Part shown: piece after piece, positions 1-7,536 of the stretch
How positions within the stretch are numbered: the stretch's first letter is position 1
Layout of the letters: each line of letters begins with the position of its first letter
Source: Kiritimatiellales bacterium
GTDB taxonomy: Bacteria > Verrucomicrobiota > Kiritimatiellia > Kiritimatiellales > Pontiellaceae
NCBI GenBank assembly: GCA_030630445.1
Contig: DAOVNC010000037.1
Coordinates: 1 to 14,654, forward strand
DNA: 14,654 nucleotides
Direction: 5' to 3'
Notes under the pieces: model-generated
The model's database searches: none
What the model was told of the DNA's origin: nothing
The model's input: only the letters and a program-made list of their open reading frames with translations
Position numbers and translations under genes: made by a program

Positions 1-176
1 ATGTCCGAACGTTCGGGAGAAAAACAGGGATCCACCGACTCAGCCACAGACAATCCGGCCAACGCCAGCATCCATCCGACAAAGAACAACCGCCTTCGCT
101 GCAACCTCTTCAGAGATCGTCCATCGACTAGGCGAAGGGCGAATTGCTGCCAGCGATACTCGTAGATGCGATCCAT
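1..176 (-). CDS. Partial gene, start of an unrecognised protein with a hydrophobic N-terminal segment
   Basis: An open frame runs leftward from an ATG at 174-176 and leaves the window without a stop (58 codons visible). The product starts MDRIYEYRWQQFALRLVDG. It then has a basic stretch (KRLQRRR, about residues 23-29), a hydrophobic run (LFFVGWMLALAGLSVA, about 30-45) and ESVDP. This resembles a signal peptide or a first membrane helix. A stop codon lies two codons upstream of the ATG, so the gene cannot begin earlier. No strong Shine-Dalgarno site is visible (only a weak GCAGGT). A later start just before the basic stretch would give a more ordinary signal peptide. Family unknown. The basic-then-hydrophobic layout is the main support. 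Confidence 0.4.
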   Translation of the reverse strand, partial: MDRIYEYRWQQFALRLVDGRSLKRLQRRRLFFVGWMLALAGLSVAESVDPCFSPERSD

Positions 177-297
177 GGTTTATGGATATACCTGCTTCGA
201 GCAGAATCCCGAAGGAAAATTTCCCGATTTCTTGAACACCAACGGCGTGCGCTGTTCTCGCTATTTGAATGTCACCACAAGCCCACACACAAAAGTA

Positions 298-321
298 CCC
301 GCCCCGATGATTCGGGGCGGG
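298..321. repeat. Perfect 10-bp GC-rich hairpin
   Basis: CCCGCCCCGA and TCGGGGCGGG are exact reverse complements around a TGAT loop. No T-run follows directly, so it is not a complete terminator by itself. It sits just upstream of the first copy of the duplicated 3'-end block. The rest of 177-508 holds no convincing gene; the open frames there run through the terminator. Confidence 0.6.
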
Positions 322-323
322 CA

Positions 324-379
324 CCTCGCTGTAAGCCTTCCATAATCTGGAATGCAAAAACCTCGCCCTCACCGGCGGG
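324..379 (+). repeat. Duplicated 3'-end block, copy 1
   Basis: This 56-bp block matches 941-996 at 51 of 56 positions. It contains CCTCGCTGTAA (the last codons and stop of the acyl-CoA dehydrogenase in copy 2), a short dyad TTCCA-taatc-TGGAA, and the left part of a terminator hairpin. In this copy nothing upstream encodes acyl-CoA dehydrogenase. Confidence 0.75.
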
Positions 380-388
380 TTTTTTTTT
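356..388 (+). terminator. Rho-independent terminator in copy 1
   Basis: AAAACC-t-CGCC, loop CTCACC, then GGCG-GG-TTTT forms a stem with one bulge, followed by nine T's (380-388). It insulates the antitoxin gene from anything reading in from the left. Confidence 0.7.
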
Positions 389-450
389 GAGGAGGAGTTG
401 GGAAAGGTGACCGGACTTTTTTTTAGAATCCAGATTTTAACTTGCAAGGA

Positions 451-468
451 GTTAACGTGCGTGTTAAC
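451..468. promoter_or_regulatory. Candidate operator upstream of the antitoxin gene
   Basis: Two GTTAAC hexamers, each a palindrome, lie 6 bp apart (451-456 and 463-468). They are preceded by another small palindrome, CTTGCAAG (441-448). The site lies 40-58 bp upstream of an XRE-type DNA-binding protein gene. HigA-like antitoxins commonly repress their own promoter through such dyads. No clear -10/-35 pair could be fixed. Confidence 0.4.
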
Positions 469-485
469 CATGCGACATGGTTTAG

Positions 486-512
486 GAAGATTACTTCAGG
501 AGAAAAAAATGA
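486..512 (+). pseudogene. Possible 3' tail of a lost HigB/RelE-type toxin gene
   Basis: Just upstream of and overlapping the antitoxin ATG, one frame reads EDYFRRKK and then TGA. The stop overlaps the antitoxin start as ATGA. Toxin-first TA operons of the HigBA type usually end this way, with a basic C-terminus and a 4-bp overlap. An in-frame TAG at 483-485 and the absence of any toxin-like frame farther upstream mean that at most eight codons remain. This is an inference from a very short stretch. Confidence 0.25.
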
Positions 513-784
513 GCGACGTGCAGAAATATATTAAAAAAAGAAAGTCCAGCGACCCCGGCTTTGCCAAAGGGTTTGATGCCGGATACGAGCAATTCAAGAT
601 TGGGGCGATGCTCAAGATGGCAAGGGAAGAGGCGGGAATGACCCAGGAGGAGCTTGCCAATCGGCTTCATACAAAGAAAACCGCGATTTCACGAATTGAA
701 AACCACGCCGAAGACATCAAACTCTCCACGCTCGAGAATTTCGCCGCCGCACTGGGCAAGCAACTCAAACTGGAGATTGCATAA
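509..784 (+). CDS. XRE-family HTH protein, HigA-like antitoxin without a toxin
   Basis: A 91-residue protein. Residues ~34-90 form a helix-turn-helix of the Cro/C1 type (IGAMLKMAREEAGMTQEELA, then TKKTAISRIENHA). The N-terminal ~30 residues are charged (KKRKSSDPGFAKGFDAGYEQF). That layout is typical of HigA-type antitoxins, which bind both their toxin and their own operator. The start at 509 is chosen because AGGAG (498-502) sits 6 bases upstream; the same frame runs back to 398 through sequence with no ribosome site. No toxin gene is found on either side: upstream is a terminator, downstream is an acyl-CoA dehydrogenase remnant. It is therefore either a solitary regulator or the survivor of a broken toxin-antitoxin pair. 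The HTH assignment is firm; the antitoxin role is inferred. Confidence 0.8.
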   Translation: MSDVQKYIKKRKSSDPGFAKGFDAGYEQFKIGAMLKMAREEAGMTQEELANRLHTKKTAISRIENHAEDIKLSTLENFAAALGKQLKLEIA

Positions 785-837
785 AAACGAAGCCTAGTCA
801 GCTACGATCCGTAGAGGGAGGGGGAAGTTCCTTAACT

Positions 838-951
838 GGAGCCGAAAAGATGATGCGCGACGCCAAGATCCTGCAGATCTACGAAGGCACCAACCAGATC
901 CAGCGCGACATCGTCGGCAATTCCCTCGTCAAGGAATACGCCTCGCTGTAA
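838..951 (+). pseudogene. C-terminal remnant of an acyl-CoA dehydrogenase
   Basis: The frame ending in TAA at 949-951 reads AEKMMRDAKILQIYEGTNQ followed by IQRDIV and a short tail ending KEYASL. RDAK.xQIYEGTNQIQR is the hallmark C-terminal motif of acyl-CoA dehydrogenases (flavoproteins of ~380 residues that oxidise acyl-CoA thioesters). It includes the EGT segment near the flavin. Only ~37 codons are left. Upstream of ~838 the frame continues open, but into sequence (785-837) unlike the family, so the break lies there. No promoter or start is visible. The fragment is followed by the terminator at 975-1003. The reading frame is undamaged, which suggests the deletion or insertion is fairly recent. 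Confidence 0.85.
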
Positions 952-996
952 ACGTTCCATAATCTGGAATGTAGAAACCCCGCCCTCACCGGCGGG
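941..996 (+). repeat. Duplicated 3'-end block, copy 2
   Basis: Matches 324-379 at 51 of 56 positions. Here the first 11 bases are the true end of the acyl-CoA dehydrogenase remnant, so this is the more ancestral context. The two copies bracket the antitoxin gene. Confidence 0.75.
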
Positions 997-1003
997 GGGT
1001 TTT
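975..1003 (+). terminator. Rho-independent terminator after the acyl-CoA dehydrogenase remnant
   Basis: CCCCGCC, loop CTCACC, GGCGGGG gives a 7-bp stem, flanked by AAA on the left and GG-TTTT on the right. Confidence 0.65.
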
Positions 1004-1030
1004 ATACCAAATTAATCTGCATAGAATTGT

Positions 1031-1109
1031 AACCACGAAATATACCAAATACACGAAAGTGGGTAAACACGGGCATTCTCTTTTCGTGTGATTCGTGTAT
1101 TTCGTGGTT
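1031..1109. repeat. Large imperfect palindrome (AACCACGAAATA type)
   Basis: The left arm (1031-1058) and right arm (1082-1109) are reverse complements at 24 of 28 positions around a 23-bp loop. Each arm is built from ACGAAA/TTTCGT words. It lies between the + strand terminator and the end of the leftward DUF3187 gene, and could act as a bidirectional terminator-like structure or be a dispersed repeat. The rest of 785-1165, apart from the remnant and terminator, shows nothing coding. Confidence 0.7.
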
Positions 1110-1165
1110 CACCCAATACGAAATAAGGTAGCTTTGTATTATTTGCCCGAACCCTGTGCCTTTGC

Positions 1166-2179
1166 TTAAAAAAGATGCCGCACAAAGAGATAGAGGCCCA
1201 GGTCGGGAGTGGCATCTGTTACCACCTGTTGCGACATGCCCAGATCAAGTAAGACATTTCCCGGAAGATGCGCCGTGCCACCCGCCAGAAGCTGTACGGA
1301 AGAACCCAGTTGCTTGAATTCGCTCTCGTAGAAGGCCGAGTGCATATCCAGTTGCAGTTTGAATTCGAGATGCTTCGTGGCCAGCCAATCCAAAGAGACG
1401 CCCCCGTAGCCGGCAAAATGGCGTTGCAGGTCGCGCAAGACCTTTGTGTTTCCCATATAGATCATCCCGCAATTGACGGAAAGAACGGTGTTTATACCGC
1501 TTAGCGTTTGGTAGTCGCTATAGGCCAAGCTCATGGATAGATCCGTGCCCCCGCTGCCCAATAGGTATTCGGAATCGCCCGAGGGCAGTTTCAACAGGGG
1601 CCGAAGCGCAAGATATCGCTGGGGATGGAGTGATTTGGAAAACAGCGGGATGGCCGCCGAAAACCGGATGTCCCCTAGGCCACTTCGCCTTTCCTTCATC
1701 TCAAAATCAACACCAGCTTCGTTGATTTTATAGTGTATTTGGTTTTTATCGAATTGCTCTTGCCGGTCGTTGGGGTAGCCAAACATTCTATGGAATTTCC
1801 GAATCCCGGAATCCATATAGCCCCCGCTATGGTCGATGAACGGAACATCGACACCGAGTTCCAGCTTGTCGGAAAACCCATACCGAACCCTGAAATTGTA
1901 TTGGGCCGTTTCTCCATCCCAGATAAGGGATTCGTCATCATTCTTAATGGCGTTGTTGGAAACGTAGTATAAAAACCCGGCATCGAGCTTTCCCGCCGGC
2001 GTTATGGTGCCCGGTTCGGATTTGGGCAGGCCGAAGATCTGCACAAAGGGATTTTGGTTGGCTACATAGATCGGAGTGGCTTGATGGACAGGGGTAGAGT
2101 CTTCTGCATAGGCTACGGAACCAACACTGATTATGATTAAACAAAATACTCTTTTCAGGGGGCTAATTATCAATTTCAC
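1166..2179 (-). CDS. DUF3187-like outer-membrane beta-barrel protein
   Basis: A 337-residue protein. A signal peptide (basic MKLIISPLKR, hydrophobic core, VAYA before EDS) predicts cleavage near residue 25. The mature part begins with a PIYVANQNPFVQIFGLP motif. It then shows alternating hydrophobic and polar strands rich in Gly, Tyr and Leu, and ends in VRHLF with a C-terminal Phe, as outer-membrane barrels do. The NQNPFVQIFGLP segment and length fit my memory of the DUF3187 family, whose function is unknown. The start is a GTG (2177-2179) preceded by AAGGA at good spacing. It is divergent from the DUF3943-like gene, with 227 bp between the chosen starts, so the two envelope proteins may share control. 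The barrel call is fairly safe; the DUF number is from memory. Confidence 0.75.
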   Translation of the reverse strand: MKLIISPLKRVFCLIIISVGSVAYAEDSTPVHQATPIYVANQNPFVQIFGLPKSEPGTITPAGKLDAGFLYYVSNNAIKNDDESLIWDGETAQYNFRVRYGFSDKLELGVDVPFIDHSGGYMDSGIRKFHRMFGYPNDRQEQFDKNQIHYKINEAGVDFEMKERRSGLGDIRFSAAIPLFSKSLHPQRYLALRPLLKLPSGDSEYLLGSGGTDLSMSLAYSDYQTLSGINTVLSVNCGMIYMGNTKVLRDLQRHFAGYGGVSLDWLATKHLEFKLQLDMHSAFYESEFKQLGSSVQLLAGGTAHLPGNVLLDLGMSQQVVTDATPDLGLYLFVRHLF

Positions 2180-2198
2180 TGTTTTTTCCTTGGAGAGG

Positions 2199-2215
2199 GC
2201 AGGCCGGGAGCCTGC
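2199..2215. repeat. REP-like hairpin in the divergent intergenic region
   Basis: GCAGGC-cggga-GCCTGC is a perfect 6-bp stem, followed by GGTAC. It is similar in style to the palindromes inside the anti-sigma gene (11703, 12739, 12832), where a palindrome is also followed by a TAC-ending tail. It lies 20 bp upstream of the DUF3187 start and overlaps no coding sequence. Confidence 0.45.
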
Positions 2216-2406
2216 GGTACGCTATGCGACTAAACAACCATTCCACTAGTTAGCCGGGAACAATAGGCACGCACACTGGACGAAGTCGAGCGGCAGCTAC
2301 TTTCTTTTACGCGTCCGGATTTCCTCAAATTAAATGCATTTCATGCATGGCAAAACCGAAAGAATGGATTATCTTCAAAAATTCTGAAAATGAGACCCAC
2401 TTTCCT

Positions 2407-3765
2407 ATGAATCGATTTCGTCCAAGCCGTTTTCGCTGGCGAGCCATGCGGCTCGTCGTCTTGGTATCCATGGCCACCACAGCGGTGCATGGACAAACCA
2501 ATTCCTGCACAGAACCCATCGGATCTTTTCCCACCAATTCATATTGGACGGCGCTGGAAATCGATCCGGCCATCTACAGCTCTCCCTACCACACATCCCT
2601 TTTTAAGCCGCAAAATGGCGAAGACGGCGCACGGGTTTGGTCGCAAACCAAGTCCATGCTTTTCTATGGAGCAGGCGTGGCTCTCTTTTTGGCCGCCCTG
2701 CCGGAGTCGGCTACCGGCTGGGATCCGGACAGCGACATCTTCAGCAAGTGGGTGGAAAATGTAACGGCAGGCCCGGTCTGGGATCGCAACAACATGGCAT
2801 ACAACTATATCGGCCACACCTACGTGGGCGGAGTGTACTATCAGGTGGCGCGCAAATCCGGCTACCGGCAGTGGGATTCCTTTGTCTATACCGCCCTGAT
2901 GTCGACCTTCTACTGGGAATACGGCATCGAGGCCTTTGCCGAAGTGCCTTCGATCCAGGATCTGGCCGTCACCCCGCTTCTCGGCTGGGTCTACGGGGAA
3001 TGGGCCTACCAAACCGAGCTAGGGATTCGAGACAGGGGCAACAAGGTGGTGGGTTCGAAGATACTGGGCGAAACCTCCCTGTTCTTCCTCGACCCGATCG
3101 ACTCCCTCGGCCGCGGGGTCAACCGGGTCGTGGGACGGCGGTGGGTCAAATCGGGATATGGATACTTCACCTACACGGCAACGCCCGACGGGGAAATCAC
3201 CGACCACACCGTCTATCTCAACATGAACTTCCCCATCGGCGGAAGCAACCAGCCTGAAGAGGAGCGCGACGTCCGCCATTTAGAAATCCGAAACGACCCG
3301 GTCGACACCGGAATCGTTGGCATCGCCATCGGCAGCGGCCACACCGTTCTGGACAAGGAATGGAACGTAGAGGACGGCTTCTATACCCAAGTCTTGCTCA
3401 GTCTCCACTTTACCCCGAGTTTCTCCGCCCGCGCGGGCTACTCATGGGCGGATTTAACCCGAACCTCTGGTAAACCCGTCATCTACGAAAACTATAGTCT
3501 CGATGCTCTGTACTACCTCAATTCCAAGCGTAAGCTCCGCCCCTTTATTACCGCCGGATTCGGCGAACAGATGTGGGACGAGGATCTCGAGCAAAAGACC
3601 TTCCAGTTGAACGCGGGGCTTGGCCTACACTGGAAACTCCATAACAAATGGGCCCTCCAGGCCGACTGGGTCAACTACTACAGCACAAGCCAAGGCACCT
3701 ACGACCAAAACCTCAACGCCAGCCTCATCTACCGATTCGGCGGTGGCGAGCACACCGACTGGTGA
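2407..3765 (+). CDS. DUF3943-like outer-membrane protein with C-terminal barrel
   Basis: 452 residues from the chosen ATG. A signal peptide spans about residues 1-29 (RFRPSRFRWRAMR, then LVVLVSMATTAVHG before Q). The central part carries YIGHTYVGGVYYQVARKSG, then WDSF...STFYWEYGIEAFAE.PSIQDL..TPLLG...GE. This aromatic, His- and Glu-rich block is what I recall for DUF3943. The last ~150 residues read as barrel strands (RAGYSWADL, LRPFITAGFGEQMW, LNAGLGLHWKL), ending near LIYRFGGGE. The frame is open back to 2347, and another ATG lies at 2446. None has a strong ribosome site, so the start is uncertain. Likely sits in the outer membrane; function unknown. Divergent from the DUF3187 gene. Confidence 0.75.
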   Translation: MNRFRPSRFRWRAMRLVVLVSMATTAVHGQTNSCTEPIGSFPTNSYWTALEIDPAIYSSPYHTSLFKPQNGEDGARVWSQTKSMLFYGAGVALFLAALPESATGWDPDSDIFSKWVENVTAGPVWDRNNMAYNYIGHTYVGGVYYQVARKSGYRQWDSFVYTALMSTFYWEYGIEAFAEVPSIQDLAVTPLLGWVYGEWAYQTELGIRDRGNKVVGSKILGETSLFFLDPIDSLGRGVNRVVGRRWVKSGYGYFTYTATPDGEITDHTVYLNMNFPIGGSNQPEEERDVRHLEIRNDPVDTGIVGIAIGSGHTVLDKEWNVEDGFYTQVLLSLHFTPSFSARAGYSWADLTRTSGKPVIYENYSLDALYYLNSKRKLRPFITAGFGEQMWDEDLEQKTFQLNAGLGLHWKLHNKWALQADWVNYYSTSQGTYDQNLNASLIYRFGGGEHTDW

Positions 3766-3814
3766 CGCATGAAGCGGCCCGCGCAATGTCCGCGCCCACC
3801 GCCGCCATTAAAAT

Positions 3815-3833
3815 AATATCCGTTTATGATATA
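3815..3833 (+). repeat. 19-bp direct repeat, left copy
   Basis: AATATCCGTTTATGATATA, identical to 4160-4178. It lies 49 bp after the DUF3943 stop. Confidence 0.8.
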
Positions 3834-3917
3834 TTCATGCCATAAAAGGTTCTTCTGGGGGTTTTATGGAAAATCGAGATGAAAGGTTCCGTGGAGAGGC
3901 TTTAATGTCCGCAAGAA

Positions 3918-4104
3918 TGCGCTGAAGGCGCAACATAATTTAGCCTTGGGCAACGCCCAAGGACTTTGGAAAAAAGAAAACCACATTGTCCTGAAGGGAC
4001 AACACATGGCCTGAATTGTGTTGCCCCTTCAGGGCAAATGAGGATGGGTTCCCGGCGAACATGGGGCGTTCCCCCATGCTAAATTGTGTTGTGCCCTTGG
4101 CACA
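3918..4104. repeat. Array of seven hairpins with shared loops in two mirror-image halves
   Basis: Stems seen: 3918-3932 (TGCGC, loop TGAAG, GCGCA); 3944-3962 (CCTTGGGC, loop AAC, GCCCAAGG); 3986-4002 (TTGTCC, TGAA, GGGACAA); 4021-4037 (TTGCCC, loop CTTCA, GGGCAA); 4048-4060 (GTTC/GAAC); 4060-4078 (CATGGGG/CCCCATG); 4090-4104 (TGTGCC, CTT, GGCACA). Three stems differ in sequence but keep the loop TGAAG on one strand or the other. Both halves carry AATTTAGC after the first hairpin, in opposite orientation. Conserved loops with compensated stems point to selection or replication of a folded form. Confidence 0.65.
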
Positions 4105-4159
4105 TGAATCACCACAAAAATCCCAGAAGAACCCCATAAAACTGGCAAATTATGGCCGA

Positions 4160-4178
4160 AATATCCGTTTATGATATA
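4160..4178 (+). repeat. 19-bp direct repeat, right copy
   Basis: Identical to 3815-3833. It lies 71 bp downstream of the thiC stop (thiC reads leftward). Confidence 0.8.
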
Positions 4179-4183
4179 ACTCA

Positions 4184-4229
4184 TTGGCCTCGCAACACCG
4201 TGATCAAGGCGGTTTTTCCGCTCGGCCAA
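4184..4229 (-). terminator. Weak candidate terminator for thiC
   Basis: An outer stem TTGGCC/GGCCAA (4184-4189, 4224-4229) encloses GCGG-aaaaa-CCGC on the minus strand (4209-4221). No strong U-run follows, so termination by this structure is doubtful. Confidence 0.25.
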
Positions 4230-4249
4230 ATATAGGCGGACGGGCGGGA

Positions 4250-6163
<1,914 letters not shown>

Positions 6164-6173
6164 GGCTTTCTCC

Positions 6174-6254
6174 ATTGCGTATTGCGTATTGCGTATTGAA
6201 GGAGCAACAGACTGTCTGGCAGTCGAGCAATACGTAGTACGTAATACGAAGTAC
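6174..6254. repeat. Heptamer tandem repeat and facing inverted copy in the thiC leader
   Basis: ATTGCGT occurs 3.6 times in tandem (6174-6198). A related opposed cluster, CAATACG followed by TAGTACGTAATACG, lies at 6228-6254. In the thiC mRNA, CGUAUUG can pair with any of three CAAUACG copies, ending next to the GGAG ribosome site. A CUCC also lies in the loop. It sits where the riboswitch expression platform should be. Confidence 0.6.
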
Positions 6255-6297
6255 AATTTTAAACTGTAGGAAAACGCACGGAGTGGAGGCGGCAGAA

Positions 6298-6378
6298 CGC
6301 TTCCCTACGTCGGCATTATCCGAACAGGTTCGAAGGGTTTGTCTCAGTCATCGGCACCGGCCGTAGACACCCCTAGCG
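6298..6378 (-). promoter_or_regulatory. TPP riboswitch aptamer controlling thiC
   Basis: On the minus strand the conserved TPP (THI element) pattern is present: CUAGGGGUG, then CUGAGAC, CCCUUCGAACCUG, GGAUAAUGCC, and GUAGGGAAG. Stem P1 can form from CGCU (6375-6378) and AGCG (6298-6301). When bound to thiamine pyrophosphate it should lower thiC expression. No U-rich intrinsic terminator lies between it and the ATG, so control is more likely at translation or through Rho. Confidence 0.95.
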
Positions 6379-6389
6379 ACAGTCCGGCG

Positions 6390-6417
6390 AATCTACGCGC
6401 ATCGGCCCGCGAGTCAA
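6390..6417 (-). promoter_or_regulatory. Sigma-70-type promoter for thiC
   Basis: On the minus strand, TTGACT (6412-6417), 16 bp, TAGATT (6390-6395). Transcription would start near 6383, only ~5 bases before the riboswitch, which is the expected place. Confidence 0.6.
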
Positions 6418-6465
6418 CCCCAAACACGATCATGACCATGTTTATCATAATTTACATAATTCTAT

Positions 6466-6502
6466 CGGTTTACATCGTGTACAACCGCGGCTAATATCCG
6501 CG
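6466..6502 (+). promoter_or_regulatory. bioB promoter with overlapping dyads
   Basis: TTTACA (6469-6474), 17 bp, TAATAT (6492-6497), start near 6504. One dyad (CGGTTTACA at 6466-6474 facing TGTACAACCG at 6478-6487) covers the -35. Another (CGCGG at 6486-6490 facing CCGCG at 6498-6502) encloses the -10. GGTTTACA resembles half of a BirA box, but the usual 14-16 bp spacing is absent. The regulator is unknown. Confidence 0.6.
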
Positions 6503-6529
6503 CCCATTGAACCATTTGGAGAATTTGCC

Positions 6530-7507
6530 ATGGACTGGAAAACATTAAGCGACCGCGTATTGGACGGCGGAGCGATAACCGAAACGGAAGCACTGGCGAT
6601 TCTGGAGTCGCCCGACGACGAACTGCTGGATGTCCTGCAGGGTGCCTACCGCATCCGCAGGAAACATTTCGGCAACACCGTGTCGCTGCACCTGCTATGC
6701 AACGTGAAGAGCGGCAAATGCCCGGAAGACTGCGCCTTTTGCTCGCAGTCAACCTCCGCCATCAACGAGGTGGAGCGGTACGACTTCCAGACCGTCGAAA
6801 GCATCGTCGAAGGCGCGCAAGCCGCCATCGACCGCCAGGCCAAGCGCTACTGCGTGGTCTCAAGCACCCGCGCCCCCTCCCCCGGCGAGCTCGAAACCCT
6901 TTGCGAGGCCGCCATCCAGATTAAGCAAAAGCATCCCGACCTCGAAATCTGCTCATCGCTCGGCCTCCTGACAGAAGAGAAAGCGATCCGGCTCAAGGAG
7001 TCCGGCGTCGACCGCTTCAATCACAACCTCGAAACCTCCGAAAACTATTTTCCGGAAGTCGTCACCACCCATGACTTCGAGGAGCGCGTCAACACCGCCA
7101 AGATCGTTAAGAAGGTTGGGCTAGACCTTTGCTGTGGCGGACTCTTCGGCATGGGAGAAAGTTTGCAGGACCGCGTCGATCTCGCCTTTGCCCTTGCCGA
7201 CCTCAACGTCGATTCCGTGCCGCTCAACTTTCTCGACCCTCGCCCCGGCACTCCCTTCGAGGGCAAGCCCAATCCTTTGAGCCCGAACGACTGCTTGCGC
7301 AGCCTCGCCATGTTCCGCTTTGTAATGCCCTCCATCGAAATCCGCATCGCGGGCGGCCGCGAAACCACCCTGCGCGGCCTCCAGCCGCTGGCGCTCTATC
7401 CCGCCAACTCCATGTTCACTGCGGGCTACCTCACCACCGACGGACAGGACTATGAAACCGACAAGCGCATGATCGAAGACGCCGGGTTTGTTATTCAGAA
7501 GGCTTGA
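6530..7507 (+). CDS. bioB: Biotin synthase BioB
   Basis: 325 residues. BioB inserts sulfur into dethiobiotin, the last step of biotin synthesis, using SAM radical chemistry. The radical-SAM 4Fe-4S cysteines are C64, C68 and C71 (GKCPEDCAFCSQS). The 2Fe-2S ligands expected in BioB are present: C108 (RYCVVSS), C141 (EICSSLG), C201 (DLCCGG) and R272 (IEIRIAGGRE). NHNLETS and YPANSMFTAGYLTT are also typical. The start is supported by GGAG (6518-6521) eight bases upstream. It is divergent from thiC, so two vitamin-synthesis genes share one control region. The dus gene follows after 29 bp in the same direction and is probably cotranscribed. No other bio genes are in view. Confidence 0.97.
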   Translation: MDWKTLSDRVLDGGAITETEALAILESPDDELLDVLQGAYRIRRKHFGNTVSLHLLCNVKSGKCPEDCAFCSQSTSAINEVERYDFQTVESIVEGAQAAIDRQAKRYCVVSSTRAPSPGELETLCEAAIQIKQKHPDLEICSSLGLLTEEKAIRLKESGVDRFNHNLETSENYFPEVVTTHDFEERVNTAKIVKKVGLDLCCGGLFGMGESLQDRVDLAFALADLNVDSVPLNFLDPRPGTPFEGKPNPLSPNDCLRSLAMFRFVMPSIEIRIAGGRETTLRGLQPLALYPANSMFTAGYLTTDGQDYETDKRMIEDAGFVIQKA

Positions 7508-7536
7508 GGCTTTAGACTTGAGGCCCGAGGTATGGA

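Larger units (their letters stand above)
3815..4178. mobile_element. Putative non-autonomous, hairpin-rich element with flanking direct repeats
   Basis: The 484-bp gap between the DUF3943 gene and thiC holds no gene. It is bounded by a perfect 19-bp direct repeat (3815-3833 and 4160-4178), as a target duplication or recombination would leave. Inside lie imperfect terminal inverted repeats. 3848-3869 pairs with 4112-4133 and shares an exact 12-bp core, GGTTCTTCTGGG. Between them are seven hairpins (see 3918-4104). No transposase frame exists, so if mobile it must be moved in trans. Alternatively it is a structured RNA or an intergenic repeat. Confidence 0.5.

Noticed and set aside
40..471. 143-codon leftward frame across the antitoxin upstream region
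   Set aside because: It runs through the terminator, the hairpin at 298-321 and the operator-like dyad, and its product has no recognisable features; a better leftward start is at 176 in another frame.
3940..4137. 65-codon frame in the thiC to DUF3943 gap
   Set aside because: It is built from the repeated hairpins; translations such as ALKGQHNSG reflect the repeat and not a protein.
3815..4178. CRISPR array or insertion sequence
   Set aside because: There are only two direct repeats with a structured interior and no transposase frame, so neither class fits.
6466..6487. Classical BirA operator at bioB
   Set aside because: The half-site GGTTTACA is present, but the partner half lies 3 bp away instead of 14-16 bp and is inexact.
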